Below are positions 12,521-22,760 of a stretch of DNA of 64,000 bases, one piece after another. The DNA is taken from the NCBI GenBank assembly GCA_034336665.1, contig CM067585.1, positions 3,715,731 to 3,779,730 on the forward strand, read 5' to 3'. Numbering within the stretch: the first letter of the stretch is position 1; each line of letters starts with the position of its first letter. The stretch is from Luscinia megarhynchos. Its lineage: Eukaryota; Chordata; Aves; Passeriformes; Turdidae. The notes under the pieces were generated by a model, which was given only the letters and a program-made list of their open reading frames with translations, was not told the DNA's origin and searched no databases. Position numbers and translations under genes: made by a program.

Positions 12521-12543
12521 ATTTATTTATTTATTTATTTAAA
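12521..12543. repeat. (TTTA)n microsatellite
   Basis: Five uninterrupted tetranucleotide units in an AT-rich surrounding. Confidence 0.9.
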
Positions 12544-12944
12544 CACACGCATTAATTGATCAGATTTCACACATGCTCTTGCTGTAACATAAAAAAATTA
12601 ACTTTGAGAGAAAACAGTCAAATAAAAACCTTAAAAACCTCTTCCTGTGTCTGTATTTTTCTTTGTTATAGTGACCTCCAGAGGTACCAGGTAACAACTG
12701 AACTTTCTCGAACAAGAGTTCACTCCCGCAGTTTCATCACTGCAGCTCTGGGCTGTAGGAGATTATGGTTTATATCAAAGATGGAAATTCCATTGGGGAG
12801 CAGGCAGAGAGAACCATTAGAACCTGCAATTTGTGCTGGCTTTAATCAGTTCCCGAAGGTTCCTCCCAGCAGAGCTCTGCTCATCCTGTGACTCTCTCTC
12901 CCCACAGCAGCATCAGTGCCTTGTGAGCCATTTTCACTGCTCCT

Positions 12945-13020
12945 CAAACAAAAACAAAAACAAAAACCACAAAAAAAAAATAAAATAAAATAAAATAAAA
13001 TAAAATAAAATAAAATAAAA
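12945..13020. repeat. (CAAAAA)n followed by A-run and (TAAAA)n
   Basis: Three or four CAAAAA units, a run of ten A, then ten TAAAA units. It resembles the decayed tail of a retroposed sequence, but no target duplication or body is recognised upstream. Confidence 0.9.
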
Positions 13021-13136
13021 TCCTCAGCAGTTACACAGGCAGTTACAGCAGGCTGCCAGGAGCCCAACCCCTGAGTGTGGTGGGCACTTGTAGGAGACAA
13101 CAACAACAGACCAGGCTCTGTCTCTGCCTCACCCTC

Positions 13137-13809
13137 TGTTGCGGGTTGAGTGTTTTTCTATTACTGTGTCAAGTTAAAGAATTTTTCCCATTCTCATGCC
13201 AATGGAGCTGGCCGGGTCACACCCAGGACCCTTGACGGCTCTGGACAAAAGGGGTAGGTGGGAGCTGGGCGGGCGGAGGGGCTCTCGTGCTTCCGGAGGG
13301 GACTCGTGTTTCGGGGAGCTCGGAGGAGGACGCCCCGTCTGCAGCCCCGCGGCCGAACGCAGGAGAGCCAGACCCTGTGCGATCACCTGTCCTGCACCTG
13401 CCCCGCTGCAGCTCCTGCCCCTGCGGACACAGCTGATCACCCGGACACAGCGGTGAGCGAGGAGCTGCCGCTCCAGCCGCTCTACCCGAGACCGGCGTGG
13501 CCGCTGCCGCGCCTCCCGCCTCCGCTCCCGCCTGCTCTCTCTGGGGCAGAGACAGAGTGTGCCCGCAGCTAAAGAAAGGACTGGGACCGAGTTATCTGTT
13601 CTGTGTTGTTGGTAATTTTAACAACTGCTGTTGTTTCTGCTTGTACGGTTAGATATATTAGTAAAAGAGCTGTTATTCCTACCCCCTTATCTCTGCCTCA
13701 GAGTCTTGGATTCAGACATTTAATACTTGGGGGGAGTGGAATTAAGGTCTCTATTTCAAAGGAAAACTTCTGCCTTTATCGGAAGACACCTGTCCTTCAA
13801 ACCAGGACA
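13137..13809 (+). mobile_element. CpG-rich solo LTR, 673 bp
   Basis: Starts TGTTGCGGG and ends AACCAGGACA, flanked by perfect 5-bp duplications CCCTC at 13132-13136 and 13810-13814. The last 160 bases match the ends of the LTRs at 26141-26811 and, inverted, 22016-22760: AGTAAA polyadenylation-like signal, CTGTTATTCCTA, TCTCTGCCT, and ACACCTGTCCTTCAAACCAG. The upstream part (about 13200-13570) is instead GC- and CpG-rich and unlike those copies. The density of intact CpG sites suggests a fairly recent insertion, since methylated CpGs decay. ORFs across the GC-rich part (for example 13258-13572, 104 codons) are compositional. Confidence 0.88.
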
Positions 13810-14654
13810 CCCTCCCAGCCAAAACCCTTTCCCTGACAATTCTGCACAAATTTCTTGTGGTGTTTTAGGACAAACTTTCCAGACCCCACAAGGGATGAAG
13901 TTATCTGTGAGGATTTCCTCCTGTCAAGGAGCTGGCCTGATTCCACAGGATCACTGCCACTCCCAGCCACGGGAGACATGCTCCAGTGATGCAGAGGTGG
14001 GATAACAAGCACGAGGGATCCTCACTCCGGCTCCTCTCATAGCCACACAATTCCATCCACGTTGACTGAGTGGCATTAACAGCCTCCATGGGCAGGAGAG
14101 CATGGCAGGCTGGGTTTGGGTGCACTTACTAACCCAGTTTTATTTCCTAATCAATTTTCCCATCCAGGATGGTGTTTATGCAACAACTCATTAAATCCTT
14201 CCTAACTGCATTACTTTATTCCAGTTTAAATTGCAGACATAGCCTGGTTTTATGCAAACAAATACTTTCTGAGTAACTTTGAGCTCCCAAGTACACTAAT
14301 TAAATCTGTCACATTCACAGTGGAATTTAAAATTATATTTGCTCAATCCTTTAGCAGTAAATGGTACTTTGAACTGAGTATAAAATGAATGAAATCACAT
14401 TCCTTGGTCTGTTCAGGGGAAAGGAAGTGGGAATTCTGAATCATCTTCAGTTCAATTCTCTGCTGTTTTTTGTCGAATCATAGTCAATATGCTGGACGAG
14501 CACCACCCAGGCTGAGTGTTTGCAGAGAATGTTCTACTGCATGTGGGAATTCCAGAGCATGTTGGCAACAGAAGGAGGCTGGAAAGGATAGAAATTGTGC
14601 AGGACATGCATTGTCTTCTTCTGCTCAGGGTGGGCAGAGGGCTCAGCAGGTATT
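13810..14654. other. Single-copy non-coding DNA
   Basis: No gene or repeat recognised. It starts with the right CCCTC duplication of the preceding LTR and ends with GGTATT, the left duplication of the next one. Confidence 0.45.
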
Positions 14655-15032
14655 TGTTGCTGTCTGATGAGGAACAGGTGAATAATGCCGCAACACACAC
14701 ACCCAACTTCTTCCAAGCAGCAAGAAGAAGTGATTTATTGAAAAGCCGTGGCATTTATATAAGATAGATCATGCAAAACAAAGTAGAAAAGATTCATTGG
14801 TCCAAGAAGGCAACACCTCTTAGAAAACACGCTTATTGCAAAATATCATAAGACACTCACACAGCTCTATGGTCAATACCAGGTGTTTATCTCTGTTTTC
14901 TTTCTACCTCCCATTGTTTTGTCTCTGAGAAAAATCCCCAGTCTGGGGAAGGTCTGAGCTGGAGTTGAGAAAGCCAACAGCCTGGGAAAAACCAGAGTTG
15001 GATTTTTCCACGAGCCTTCAGCAGTGCCCACA
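14655..15032 (-). mobile_element. 380-bp-family solo LTR, copy 1, probably ERVK-type
   Basis: On the minus strand it starts TGTGGGCACTGCTGAAGG and ends CAGCAACA. It is the inverted counterpart of the LTR at 52705-53084. The flanks GGTATT (14649-14654) and AGTATT (15033-15038) make a 6-bp target duplication with one mismatch, as expected for ERVK. On the minus strand a TATATAA box lies near 14757 and an AATAAA signal near 14736, so promoter and poly(A) signal are only about 20 bases apart. No internal region adjoins it. Confidence 0.85.
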
Positions 15033-15170
15033 AGTATTCCTGCAGCAATCCCACTATTTCTATTTCCAAGATGCCACTTCTCCAACATCCATGCAGGCCT
15101 GTTCCACGTGCTTCAGCTGCCTGAAAAGCTACATCGTGTTGGATTTTGTCTCAGAGGCTACAAAATCAGG

Positions 15171-15245
15171 GAATCACAGAACCATTTAGGTTGGAAAAGA
15201 CCTCCAAAATCACCAAATTTTGTTGGACTTTGACACAGACCAAAA
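15171..15245 (-). mobile_element. CR1 LINE 3' end, short
   Basis: GGAATCACAGAACCATTTAG followed by GTTGGAAAAGACCTCCAAAA is the reverse complement of the CR1 3' terminus. Only about 75 bases are recognisable. Confidence 0.8.
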
Positions 15246-16114
15246 CAAGAAAAGTGAAACAGAGGCAGAGAGAGGTGATGCAGCCCCTGAGCTCGCCCCC
15301 CCAGGCTGTGGCACCTGCACCTGGGGCACACACAGATCCTCCTCTGGGATAGATCCCCACTCCCTGCCAGCCTGGCTGAGCATGGGCGACCCAGGGCACA
15401 GGGAGTTCCTTGGTTGTGCAGTTAATTTGTGAATGAACCCCCATGGGAGGAACCAGGGAAGCCCACCAGCTCTCTGTAGTGGCTCCAAACCCTGCAGCCT
15501 GTGAAAAACCATCCCACCGTCTGAGCCAGCAGCCTTTCCTCTGCGTGCAGGAGCTCTCACTCTCTCTAAACACTTTATTAGTGCTTGGGGAGTAGCAAAG
15601 CATTGGAGTTAAAGTGGTGGCTGAGTGGGAAAACACTGCACATTTCTTAGCTTTAATATTAAGAGTGGCTGGGAATGGTCTTTAGCTCTATTACAGCAAC
15701 ATGCATCGTGTTTACCACGGGCACGGTGTATTCCTGATTACCCCGTGTTTCTAGGAGGCCAGCATGCATAATTCATGGAGGAGACTGACTCAGGACAGAA
15801 ATATCCCTTCAGTTTATCACTGAGCTGCAAGAGACTTTTCCCTCCTGGTGCTTGCTCTGCTGTTTAAACCCCTCACATGCTTGCCTGTGTGCTCTCTGCA
15901 AAGCATTTGGCACGGTTTGCTCAAAATAAATAATAAATAGCAGTACTTGTGTTGGACAGGACCTCCCTCCGTCCTCTTCCCCACCATGTGTTATCTCCTC
16001 CTGGCAGGGAGGAGACAAGGCCAGCTCCTCTCCTCTCCTCCCCCTCCTTCCCAGCCTGAGCACAAGGACCATCCCCACCCTGGAGAGCAGGAGAGATGTG
16101 AAACAGCAGCACTG
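15246..16114. other. Single-copy non-coding DNA
   Basis: No gene is recognised. The minus-strand ORF 15166-15636 (156 codons) runs into the CR1 end and has no domain, so it is taken as chance. Confidence 0.45.
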
Positions 16115-16300
16115 AGTTTGCTTCAGAGAGGGTGCAACAGGCACAACCAGGCCTTAATTTCTGATTGTTTGGTATTTCCTCCCTCAGAATTCCATTCCTG
16201 CACTCAGGGGATCAGCAGAGCTGGTCAGGTGTGAACTGCTTGGCTTTTCCTGCACCAGCAGGGTACCCACAGCTCCTGATTCTTCTCCAGGGGAGCCGGG
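16115..16300. repeat. Unclassified interspersed repeat, copy 1
   Basis: Matches 20980-21175 in direct orientation. Shared blocks in order are GAGGGTGCAACAGGCAC, ATATTTCCTCCCT (GTATTTCCTCCCT here), CATTCCTGCACTC, GGTCAGGTGTGAA, CTGCACCAGCAGGGT and CACAGCTCCTGATTCT. I do not recognise the family. It could be an old LTR fragment, part of a CR1 upstream of the usual 3' end, or a local duplication. Confidence 0.7.
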
Positions 16301-16387
16301 GGAAATCTATCTCCTTGCTGAGGAGCTATCAATCTCTGCCAGGACTTATTTCCTTCAGTGCATTATGGAAGGAGCTGAAAGATCAAA

Positions 16388-16560
16388 AATCCCAGAATGG
16401 TTTGGGTTGAAAGGTCCTTAAAGCCCATCCCATTCCACCTCTGCCATGGCAGGGACACCTTCCAAGCGCCATCCAACCTGGCCTGGAACATTTCCAGGGA
16501 TCCAGGGCCTTCTCTGGGAACCTCCCCACCCTCTCAGGGGATTTCTCCCACAGCCCAGCT
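16388..16560 (-). mobile_element. CR1 LINE 3' fragment
   Basis: CCCAGAATGGTTTGGGTTGA, AAGGTCCTTAAAGCCCATCC, CTGCCATGGCAGGGACACCT and CATCCAACCTGGCCTGGAAC are the reverse complement of the CR1 3' region in the usual order. Confidence 0.9.
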
Positions 16561-16699
16561 CTGCACACAGCCCTGGGCTCTCCAGACCCCATTCCTGCTG
16601 AGAGGACACAGTCAGAGCTGCCCAATCAGGCAGCAATCCCAAGGAGCTGCTGATGCTCAAACACAGCTTTCCCCTCTAGGCCTCAGAACTCCACAATCC

Positions 16700-17110
16700 C
16701 GTATCCAAATAATCATTTCAGCTCATACCATATTTTTAGACATGCCATTAATATTTAACGAGGCAGCCCACAGCAAGTTAGATAGCACAGCAATTAATTT
16801 TTAAATGCTGACATTTATTACAGCATGTAAGCACTACCTAACTTGCTGTGGGCTATCTGGATAAATGTCAGTTAAATATCTAATAATTCCTTACAATTTA
16901 ATCTGAACTTTTTTTTTTAAAAAAAAGGCCCTGTAATTATCCATTATTTTTAAAATTTGATCGAGATTTTAATTTCGGCATTTGGGTTTCTCTCTCTCAC
17001 CCATCCTTGCTTCAGCCTCTAAGGCAAAGTAATTTTTGGTAATTAATTTATACATTGATTAATTTAGTTTCATCTAATGTTTAAATCCAAGCTTAGAAGG
17101 CCCAAGATAC
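16700..17110. other. AT-rich candidate conserved non-coding element
   Basis: Repeat-free DNA packed with TAAT/ATTA cores (for example AGCAATTAATTTTTAAATG, TGGTAATTAATTTATACATT, GATTAATTTAGTTTC), which are homeodomain binding cores. It also contains the inverted repeat listed next. Clusters of such sites are common in developmental enhancers, but AT-rich DNA yields them by chance too. Confidence 0.3.
16765..16854. repeat. Perfect 17-bp inverted repeat with inner hairpin
   Basis: AGCCCACAGCAAGTTAG at 16765-16781 is exactly complementary to 16838-16854 (CTAACTTGCTGTGGGCT). The 56-base spacer contains a second inverted repeat, ATGCTG (16805-16810) and CAGCAT (16821-16826). Outside the arms, ATTAATATTTAAC on the left and GTTAAATATCTAAT on the right extend the symmetry imperfectly. 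A single strand could fold into a stem with an inner hairpin. No transposon family or RNA family is recognised; a small palindromic transposon remnant is an alternative. Confidence 0.9.
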
Positions 17111-19394
17111 AGCAGAATAAAAACTGATTTATGTTGCAACAGACTGACAGGACACTCAGCATCCCGGGAGATGGACCCAAAGGGAAGGGACAGAAAGGAT
17201 CAATTATTCAGGAATGAGCTTTGGGAACCACCGGAGCATGGACAGGCTGAGCCTGCCCCACATCCAGGTAAATCCAGCTGCCATTCCAGCTGAATTCCTC
17301 TCACCTTCACAACAGAGGTGCTGAGAATTCATTAGCAGCTCTGACAATCAAAGGAATTCTGAACAAAAGATTTTTGCTTTGACAGAATGATTTGAAGTTA
17401 TTTAAAGTAGAAGGGAGAAAAACTCCAAATTTGTAACTCTGAAAACCTCCCTTCACAGTAGTTCAGGCAGCCTCTGTACAAAGGAGTTTCCCTGTCACAA
17501 TATCACAGAAAAGATCATTTCTGCACAGAAATTACAGCTCATGAGCAGCATCTTTTCCTCCCTGGATGGTTCTCTGAGCAATAGATGCTCCCTGATCCTG
17601 ATCCTGCACAGCACCTTGTCCCACCACAGCCCAGGGTGTGAGGAGCCACTGTGGGAAACACACGGCTCTGGAAACAGCTCTGCTTGTACCTCATACATTT
17701 TCCTGTCATTTTTATTCCCTGGGTATTTTATTACTGAGGGATATTTGCATGAAAATAGAATCTTTGTTTCATAAGGATTCATCTGCTCTTGTAATGCGGT
17801 CCTGGAGGAACTGACAGTGAATGAACACGCTGCATTTCTCATGTTCTCACACACACAAAATTGCCAATAACTTAAATTATTGTATCTTGTGGAGGCTTAA
17901 TTTTCCTCCATGAATTTCCTGTTCAATCAATGCCACAGTAATCCTGAGCCCTGAATGGGAGGAAGGTGCCAAGCATTGGCTGCATGAACCTGACAGATTT
18001 TCCAGGGGCTCTGGGGTTGGGGAATTGCTGTGTTTACATTCTGCACAGCAGCTGTGACATGACAGGGGTCACAGGAACAGCCGGAGCTTTAAGATGGGAC
18101 AAAAAGAAGAGAGATTCAGGGGTTGAGTTTTCTCTCTGTATCAAAACCTCTGGAAACATTCTTCCCCCCCTCCCAAGAGAGGTCTGTGCCCTCAGGGCAA
18201 TGGGTGTAAATGAGCACATTCCAGTTTTTCATAAAAATAGATTACTTTGGGGAGGCTGCCTGTAACAACACACTTCTCACATGCTTCAGTTTGCAGGGTT
18301 TTAATCAAAATTTTCTTTGAGATGCTTCCCAAAACCTTCACAGAAATATTGAGTTTTCCAAAGGCTGCAGGAAAAACACGTGTAATTGGAAAAAAAAGCA
18401 ATACCAGCTTTGAAAATGAACCTGGTAAAGTTCCCAATTAAAATTTGTTTTAAAAACCAAAGAAAACTTTACAGAAAACAAACCAAGTCTCATAGAAAGG
18501 GGGAAGGTTCAGATTCACTAAAAACAACTTCTCAGAAGGGTTTTCCGTGTCACCTTGGTTTGCCATCACTTTCCTGCTCAAGGACATGTGAGGCTTTAAC
18601 CAGCACCATGGGACTTTCCAGCCACAGAACCATTTCCATTAATTGTTCTTCCAGGAATCAGAGTAAATAAGATTAAAACCTCTGTCTGTGGTGCTCCTGA
18701 ACAGGTATTCTGTTCCCTTACCCTCATTTAATTGGAACAAATGTACCCATTTAGATCTACATATCTTTGAAATTTCCAGTGTCTCCTGCAATTCACACCA
18801 GTCTTTTATCACCTGATAAACAACCAGGTTCTTTACTTGCCTAATTCTGCCTCACTTGCTCCCAGGTTTTCCAGCTCCTGATCCATCCAGCTTGTCCACA
18901 AGTTCATTAGCTCCATCCATCTCAGCTGTGCGACCTAATGGAGCTGAAAAAGCTGCAGGAGTGTTCCCTCCCAGTGCAGGCTGTGGAGAGGGAACCTGCC
19001 GGATTCCCTGCTGCAGACACAGCTCACCGGGGATGTAGTGACAGAGCCCAGCTCACCTCCCTGGATGAGGCTGCAAATTCTGGGTTTTCCTGTTCAGGTT
19101 TCCCCTTCTCCTTGTGTCAGCTGCTGGGAGGTTTCAGTTCTCCTGATTTGAAAGAAAAGCAAGTACATGGAAACAGGAACAAACAGAATTAATCCAAAAA
19201 CACCGACTGAAAGCACTTTTGCAGTTGTGGTGTAATGGAGGCACTTGGGAGCAGCAATAATGAAGATATTAAGTGTACAATGCTGGAGTATAAAATTTCA
19301 ATAGCTAAATATCAGCTCCTGTTCTCATTCCTTCCAGTTGCCCAAAATGTGTCTATGCCTTGTTTTACCTTCAAATGCAAAATTATGCATATCC
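17111..19394. other. Single-copy non-coding DNA
   Basis: No gene or repeat recognised. Short ORFs only, none with a domain. Confidence 0.45.
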
Positions 19395-19565
19395 AGGAAG
19401 ATTTTTTCCATGGAAAGGGTGGTAGGGCATTGAAATGGGCTGCCCAGGGTGAAATCCCTACCCCTGGAGGTGTCCAAGGAAGGGCTGAACATGCACTCAG
19501 TGTTTTGAGAATTGGCCAGCAGTTGGACTCCCTTGGAGGCCTTTTCCAACCTCAGTGATTTGGTG
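19395..19565 (+). mobile_element. CR1 LINE 3' fragment
   Basis: Carries CATTGAAATGGGCTGCCCAG, CCCCTGGAGGTGTCCAAGGA, AGTTGGACTCCCTTGGAGGC and CTTTTCCAACCTCAGTGATT, the CR1 3' blocks in plus orientation. Confidence 0.9.
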
Positions 19566-19796
19566 ATTTTCTGCATTAAAAAAACCAGCCATGAAACCAA
19601 GCACAGCCACGGGCATGAGCAGATCATTTGGCTGGTTGGTTACCAACAGGGCAGAGCCAAAATCAGCAGCATCCCATTGGTGCTGGGGATGCTGGAGAAG
19701 CTCCTGTCAAGATGATGTTGCATCCCCTCACAGGACACTGATGAGAGCTGAAATGCAGCAGGGACAGTGGCAGGGTTGATCTGATCCCACTCAACC

Positions 19797-20234
19797 TGAT
19801 GCCTTTTCTGGCTACCTAAAAATAGAGTCCAGACAAAATTAGGGGAATAAAAAGCAGTTATATTTATTGAAGGGCCTTCAGGTACATTTAGGGCAGACAA
19901 AGCCCCCCGGGGGCCACACCCAAAATGGACAATGGGTCACGAGTTTTCACACTTTTATAAATTTGGGGCATTTGCATATTGGGAATTAATCTTCCAATTA
20001 CAGCTTCAGGTAATGAAGTCATTTACCCAAATTTGCTCCCCCCAACTCACTTTTGTTTCCATCTCTCAGGGCCTGAGGCAGTGAGGTGATTCCCAGCCTA
20101 GAGAGGAATTGTTGTGTCTGCCCAAAATGGGAGAGCAGCAGCTCACACTGGATATGGAGTTTGGAGTTACACACTAAAGAATTGCAGGATTGCAAATAGA
20201 TGAAAAGTAAAAAAGCCAAAATCCTGAAGCATCT
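19797..20234 (-). mobile_element. 440-bp-family solo LTR, copy 2
   Basis: Begins TGATGCC and matches copies 1, 3 and 4 throughout, including the minus-strand AATAAA signal near 19866, the TATAAA box near 19958 and the GGGCCTGAGGCAGTGAGG block. The right terminus has decayed to AGCATCT. Flanks AACC and ATCC may be a mutated 4-bp duplication. No internal retroviral region. Confidence 0.85.
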
Positions 20235-20979
20235 ATCCAAATTCCATACATGCACCTCCCGTGCCTGGGCTCTCTCCTGGCAGCAGAGCTCCTCTGCCTC
20301 CCTCTGATTTCCCTGATTTCCCATCGGCTCCTCTCTGCTCAAAGGCTTAACCTTTTCCAAAGGGCATCCCCCTCATCATGCACCATTTCCACCACTTCAC
20401 AGAGCACGTTCCAGAGGGTTGGGAGGCTGTGTGAGCAATAACCTTTGAAAGCCTCTGAGTCTGTCGGGCCCACAAATTACTAAATTAATGGTTTGCCTTA
20501 CCTTTGGAAAAGGCAAACAGAGGAAGCAAGGAATGTGAGCAGGGAATAAGAGCCATTTCCTGCATCTCTCCTGTCACTGCACTGTTTAATTTAAGCAAAG
20601 CATTCTCTGAGCTCTGATGAAGAGCAGCAGCTGACTTGGGATTCACAAAATGGATCTGACACAAGAAAACATGTTTTCTGCTGTAATCCAGATTAATCAC
20701 CCTGTCCATGTCTGAGGTCCCCTCTGCCACTTGCTGACAAAGACTCCACAGTTGTGCAGCTGCTGCTGCCTCCTCCTGGGAGAGCTCCAGAGGGGACCAG
20801 TAACAACAGGTACATGTTGGTATGCACTGATAATGAAATTATCAATGAAATAATAAAACCCCAGCCTAACAGATATTACTGCACATGCTGCCACATCCTG
20901 CACGTGCTCACCCACTACCTTTGGGAAACAGGAAACACGTGGAATAGGAAGAGGAAACAGTCTGGAGTCTCTGTATCTT
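20235..20979. other. Single-copy non-coding DNA
   Basis: No gene or repeat recognised between the LTR and the second copy of the unclassified repeat. Confidence 0.45.
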
Positions 20980-21175
20980 ACTTGCTTCAAGCTCCTCAAA
21001 GAGGGTGCAACAGGCACGACCAGACCTTAACTTTTAAGTTTTTCGATATTTCCTCCCTGAGAATCTCATTCCTGCACTCGCAGCAAGGCAGAGCTGGGTC
21101 AGGTGTGAAGTGCTTGGCTCTTCCTGCACCAGCAGGGTCCTGCACAGCTCCTGATTCTGGGAGCAGGCAGAGCAT
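20980..21175. repeat. Unclassified interspersed repeat, copy 2
   Basis: Direct-orientation match to 16115-16300, about 4.9 kb away, with substitutions and small gaps. The similarity fades on both sides, so the shared unit is roughly 190 bases. It lies upstream of a plus-strand CR1, while copy 1 lies upstream of a minus-strand CR1, so the pair is not one large duplication. Confidence 0.7.
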
Positions 21176-21289
21176 GACCAGGAAAAGCCTCCTCCCACCT
21201 TGGCCACCTAGAGGGGAAAACCTCTGGTGAAATATCAAGGAATTCCAGGGAACAGTCACCCCCAGCCAGCAATGCTTCAGCAGAGAGTG

Positions 21290-21540
21290 GGCTGCAGGTA
21301 CAAGAGGAAATGGCCCTGATTTGAGGAGAAGGAGGGGTTTAGATTTGATATTAGAAAACTTTTTTCACAGAAGGTGTCATAAAATATTGGAACAGGCTGC
21401 TCGGGGCAGTGGTAGAGTCTCCATCTCTGGAAGAGTTCAAAAAACATGGATGTGTCACTTTAGGATTTGGGTTTGTGGTGAATATGGGTTGATTGTTGGA
21501 TTTGATGTCATAAAGGTCTTTTCTAGGATTCTATGATTCC
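21290..21540 (+). mobile_element. CR1 LINE 3' fragment
   Basis: GGGTTTAGATTTGATATTAG, AATATTGGAACAGGCTGCTC, GTAGAGTCTCCATCTCTGGA and the tail TCTAGGATTCTATGATTCC are the CR1 3' region with its characteristic ending. Confidence 0.92.
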
Positions 21541-22015
21541 ACCTCTGCATGTTCACTGACAGACCCCTCTGCTGCCAGCCCAGCTTTGGGAACATGTTAA
21601 AAAGCTTAATGGTGGCACAGGGTAAGAAAATAAGCACAGATGAAGGTATTTATAATTGTTTTCAAGTTGTTCTGTTATTTTCAGGGATTCTGAAGCCTGC
21701 CCACATCACTTGGCTCAAAGGAAACCTGTCCCTCTCCACTGCCTGCAATGGTAATTCATCAGTATGTATCTCCAAAGGAAACAGAGCACCATGGGAATGG
21801 ATAAATCCATGAACATCTGAGAAATGGATATTGTAATTCACCAACATTCAAATCATTGCCAGGAGCCTCTTGGTTCTGACAGTAGTTCCCTGAGGCTGTT
21901 CAATCACACACCCTGAGCTACAACCACGAAAATCCTGAACCTGAGTAGCACAGAAACAGACCCAGAGCTGCAACTCAAACCCTGCACATGCACACTGTGG
22001 CTGCAGCAGGAATTC
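21541..22015. other. Single-copy non-coding DNA
   Basis: Nothing recognisable between the CR1 tail and the next LTR. Confidence 0.45.
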
Positions 22016-22760
22016 TGTCCTGGTTTGGAGGACAGGTGTCTGCCAATAAAGGCAGAAGCTTCTCTTTGAAAGCGAGAATGTAAAACCCCTCCCCCCAAAT
22101 TGTTATAATTTTGAAATTAAGGGGCTCTCAGGCAAAGAGATGGGAATTAGGAATAACAGTTCTTTACTAGGAAAATTAAAATAGAAATGCAGTATTACAA
22201 AGAACAATCCCAAAACACCGACAGAGTCAGAATCCAAGCTGATACCCATCAGTCAGTCAGGGTGTTGGCAGCAGTCCCATTCAATGGTGGCTGCATCCTC
22301 CTGCAGTGGCAGATGTGGTTCAGCTGGAGCAGTACTCCTGTAGAAGGTGCAGTTTTCCTCTGAAGGTCCAGGGATTGTGTGGAAAGGTCCAGTTTTCCTC
22401 TGGAATCCAGTGGGAAAAGGCTGCCTTGGTGTTCAAAATCTCAGTTTTTATCTAGGTAGGAAATGTTTGGCTCCTCCCCCTGGGTGGAGCATCTCCCAGT
22501 GGGATGATGTAATTTAGCAGTCATGCACTGGGACTCAATGGCCATTAACAGGAGATATCTCCTGGAGGGAGGATGGGTTGTGGAAAAGATAAAGATGATT
22601 GCCCCAGCTGGTTTTGAAGATGGCCCATTAGCAGATAATATGTGCCATGGAGATAAGGGTCACTGCCCCACCCGGCTGCAGCAGATGCTGAAAGAATCCA
22701 CATTTCTGGCCACATCCTGTATTGCAACCCAAGACAAATTCTGAAGGTGATGACAGGACA
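22016..22760 (-). mobile_element. Retroviral LTR, TGTCCTGG type (inverted copy A)
   Basis: Begins TGTCCTGGTTTGGAGG and ends GACAGGACA. It is the reverse complement of the LTR at 26141-26811 over almost its full length, including CTGTCCTCCAAACCAG at the end, the AGTAAA signal near 22178 and the CTCCCAGTGGGATGATGT block. It is longer than its partner chiefly by 65 bases (22623-22687) bounded by the short direct repeat AGATG. Resembles finch LTRs that I know as the TguLTR5 type; this naming is from memory. No clear target duplication and no adjoining gag or pol sequence. Confidence 0.85.

Larger units (their letters stand above)
11959..13136. other. Non-coding DNA with simple repeats
   Basis: Apart from the TTTA and TAAAA arrays listed separately, no repeat or gene is recognised. 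The last bases, CCCTC at 13132-13136, are the left target duplication of the next LTR. Confidence 0.45.

Noticed and set aside
12945..13020. SINE or processed-pseudogene tail
   Set aside because: The A-rich array has no recognisable body or target duplication upstream, so it is listed only as a simple repeat.
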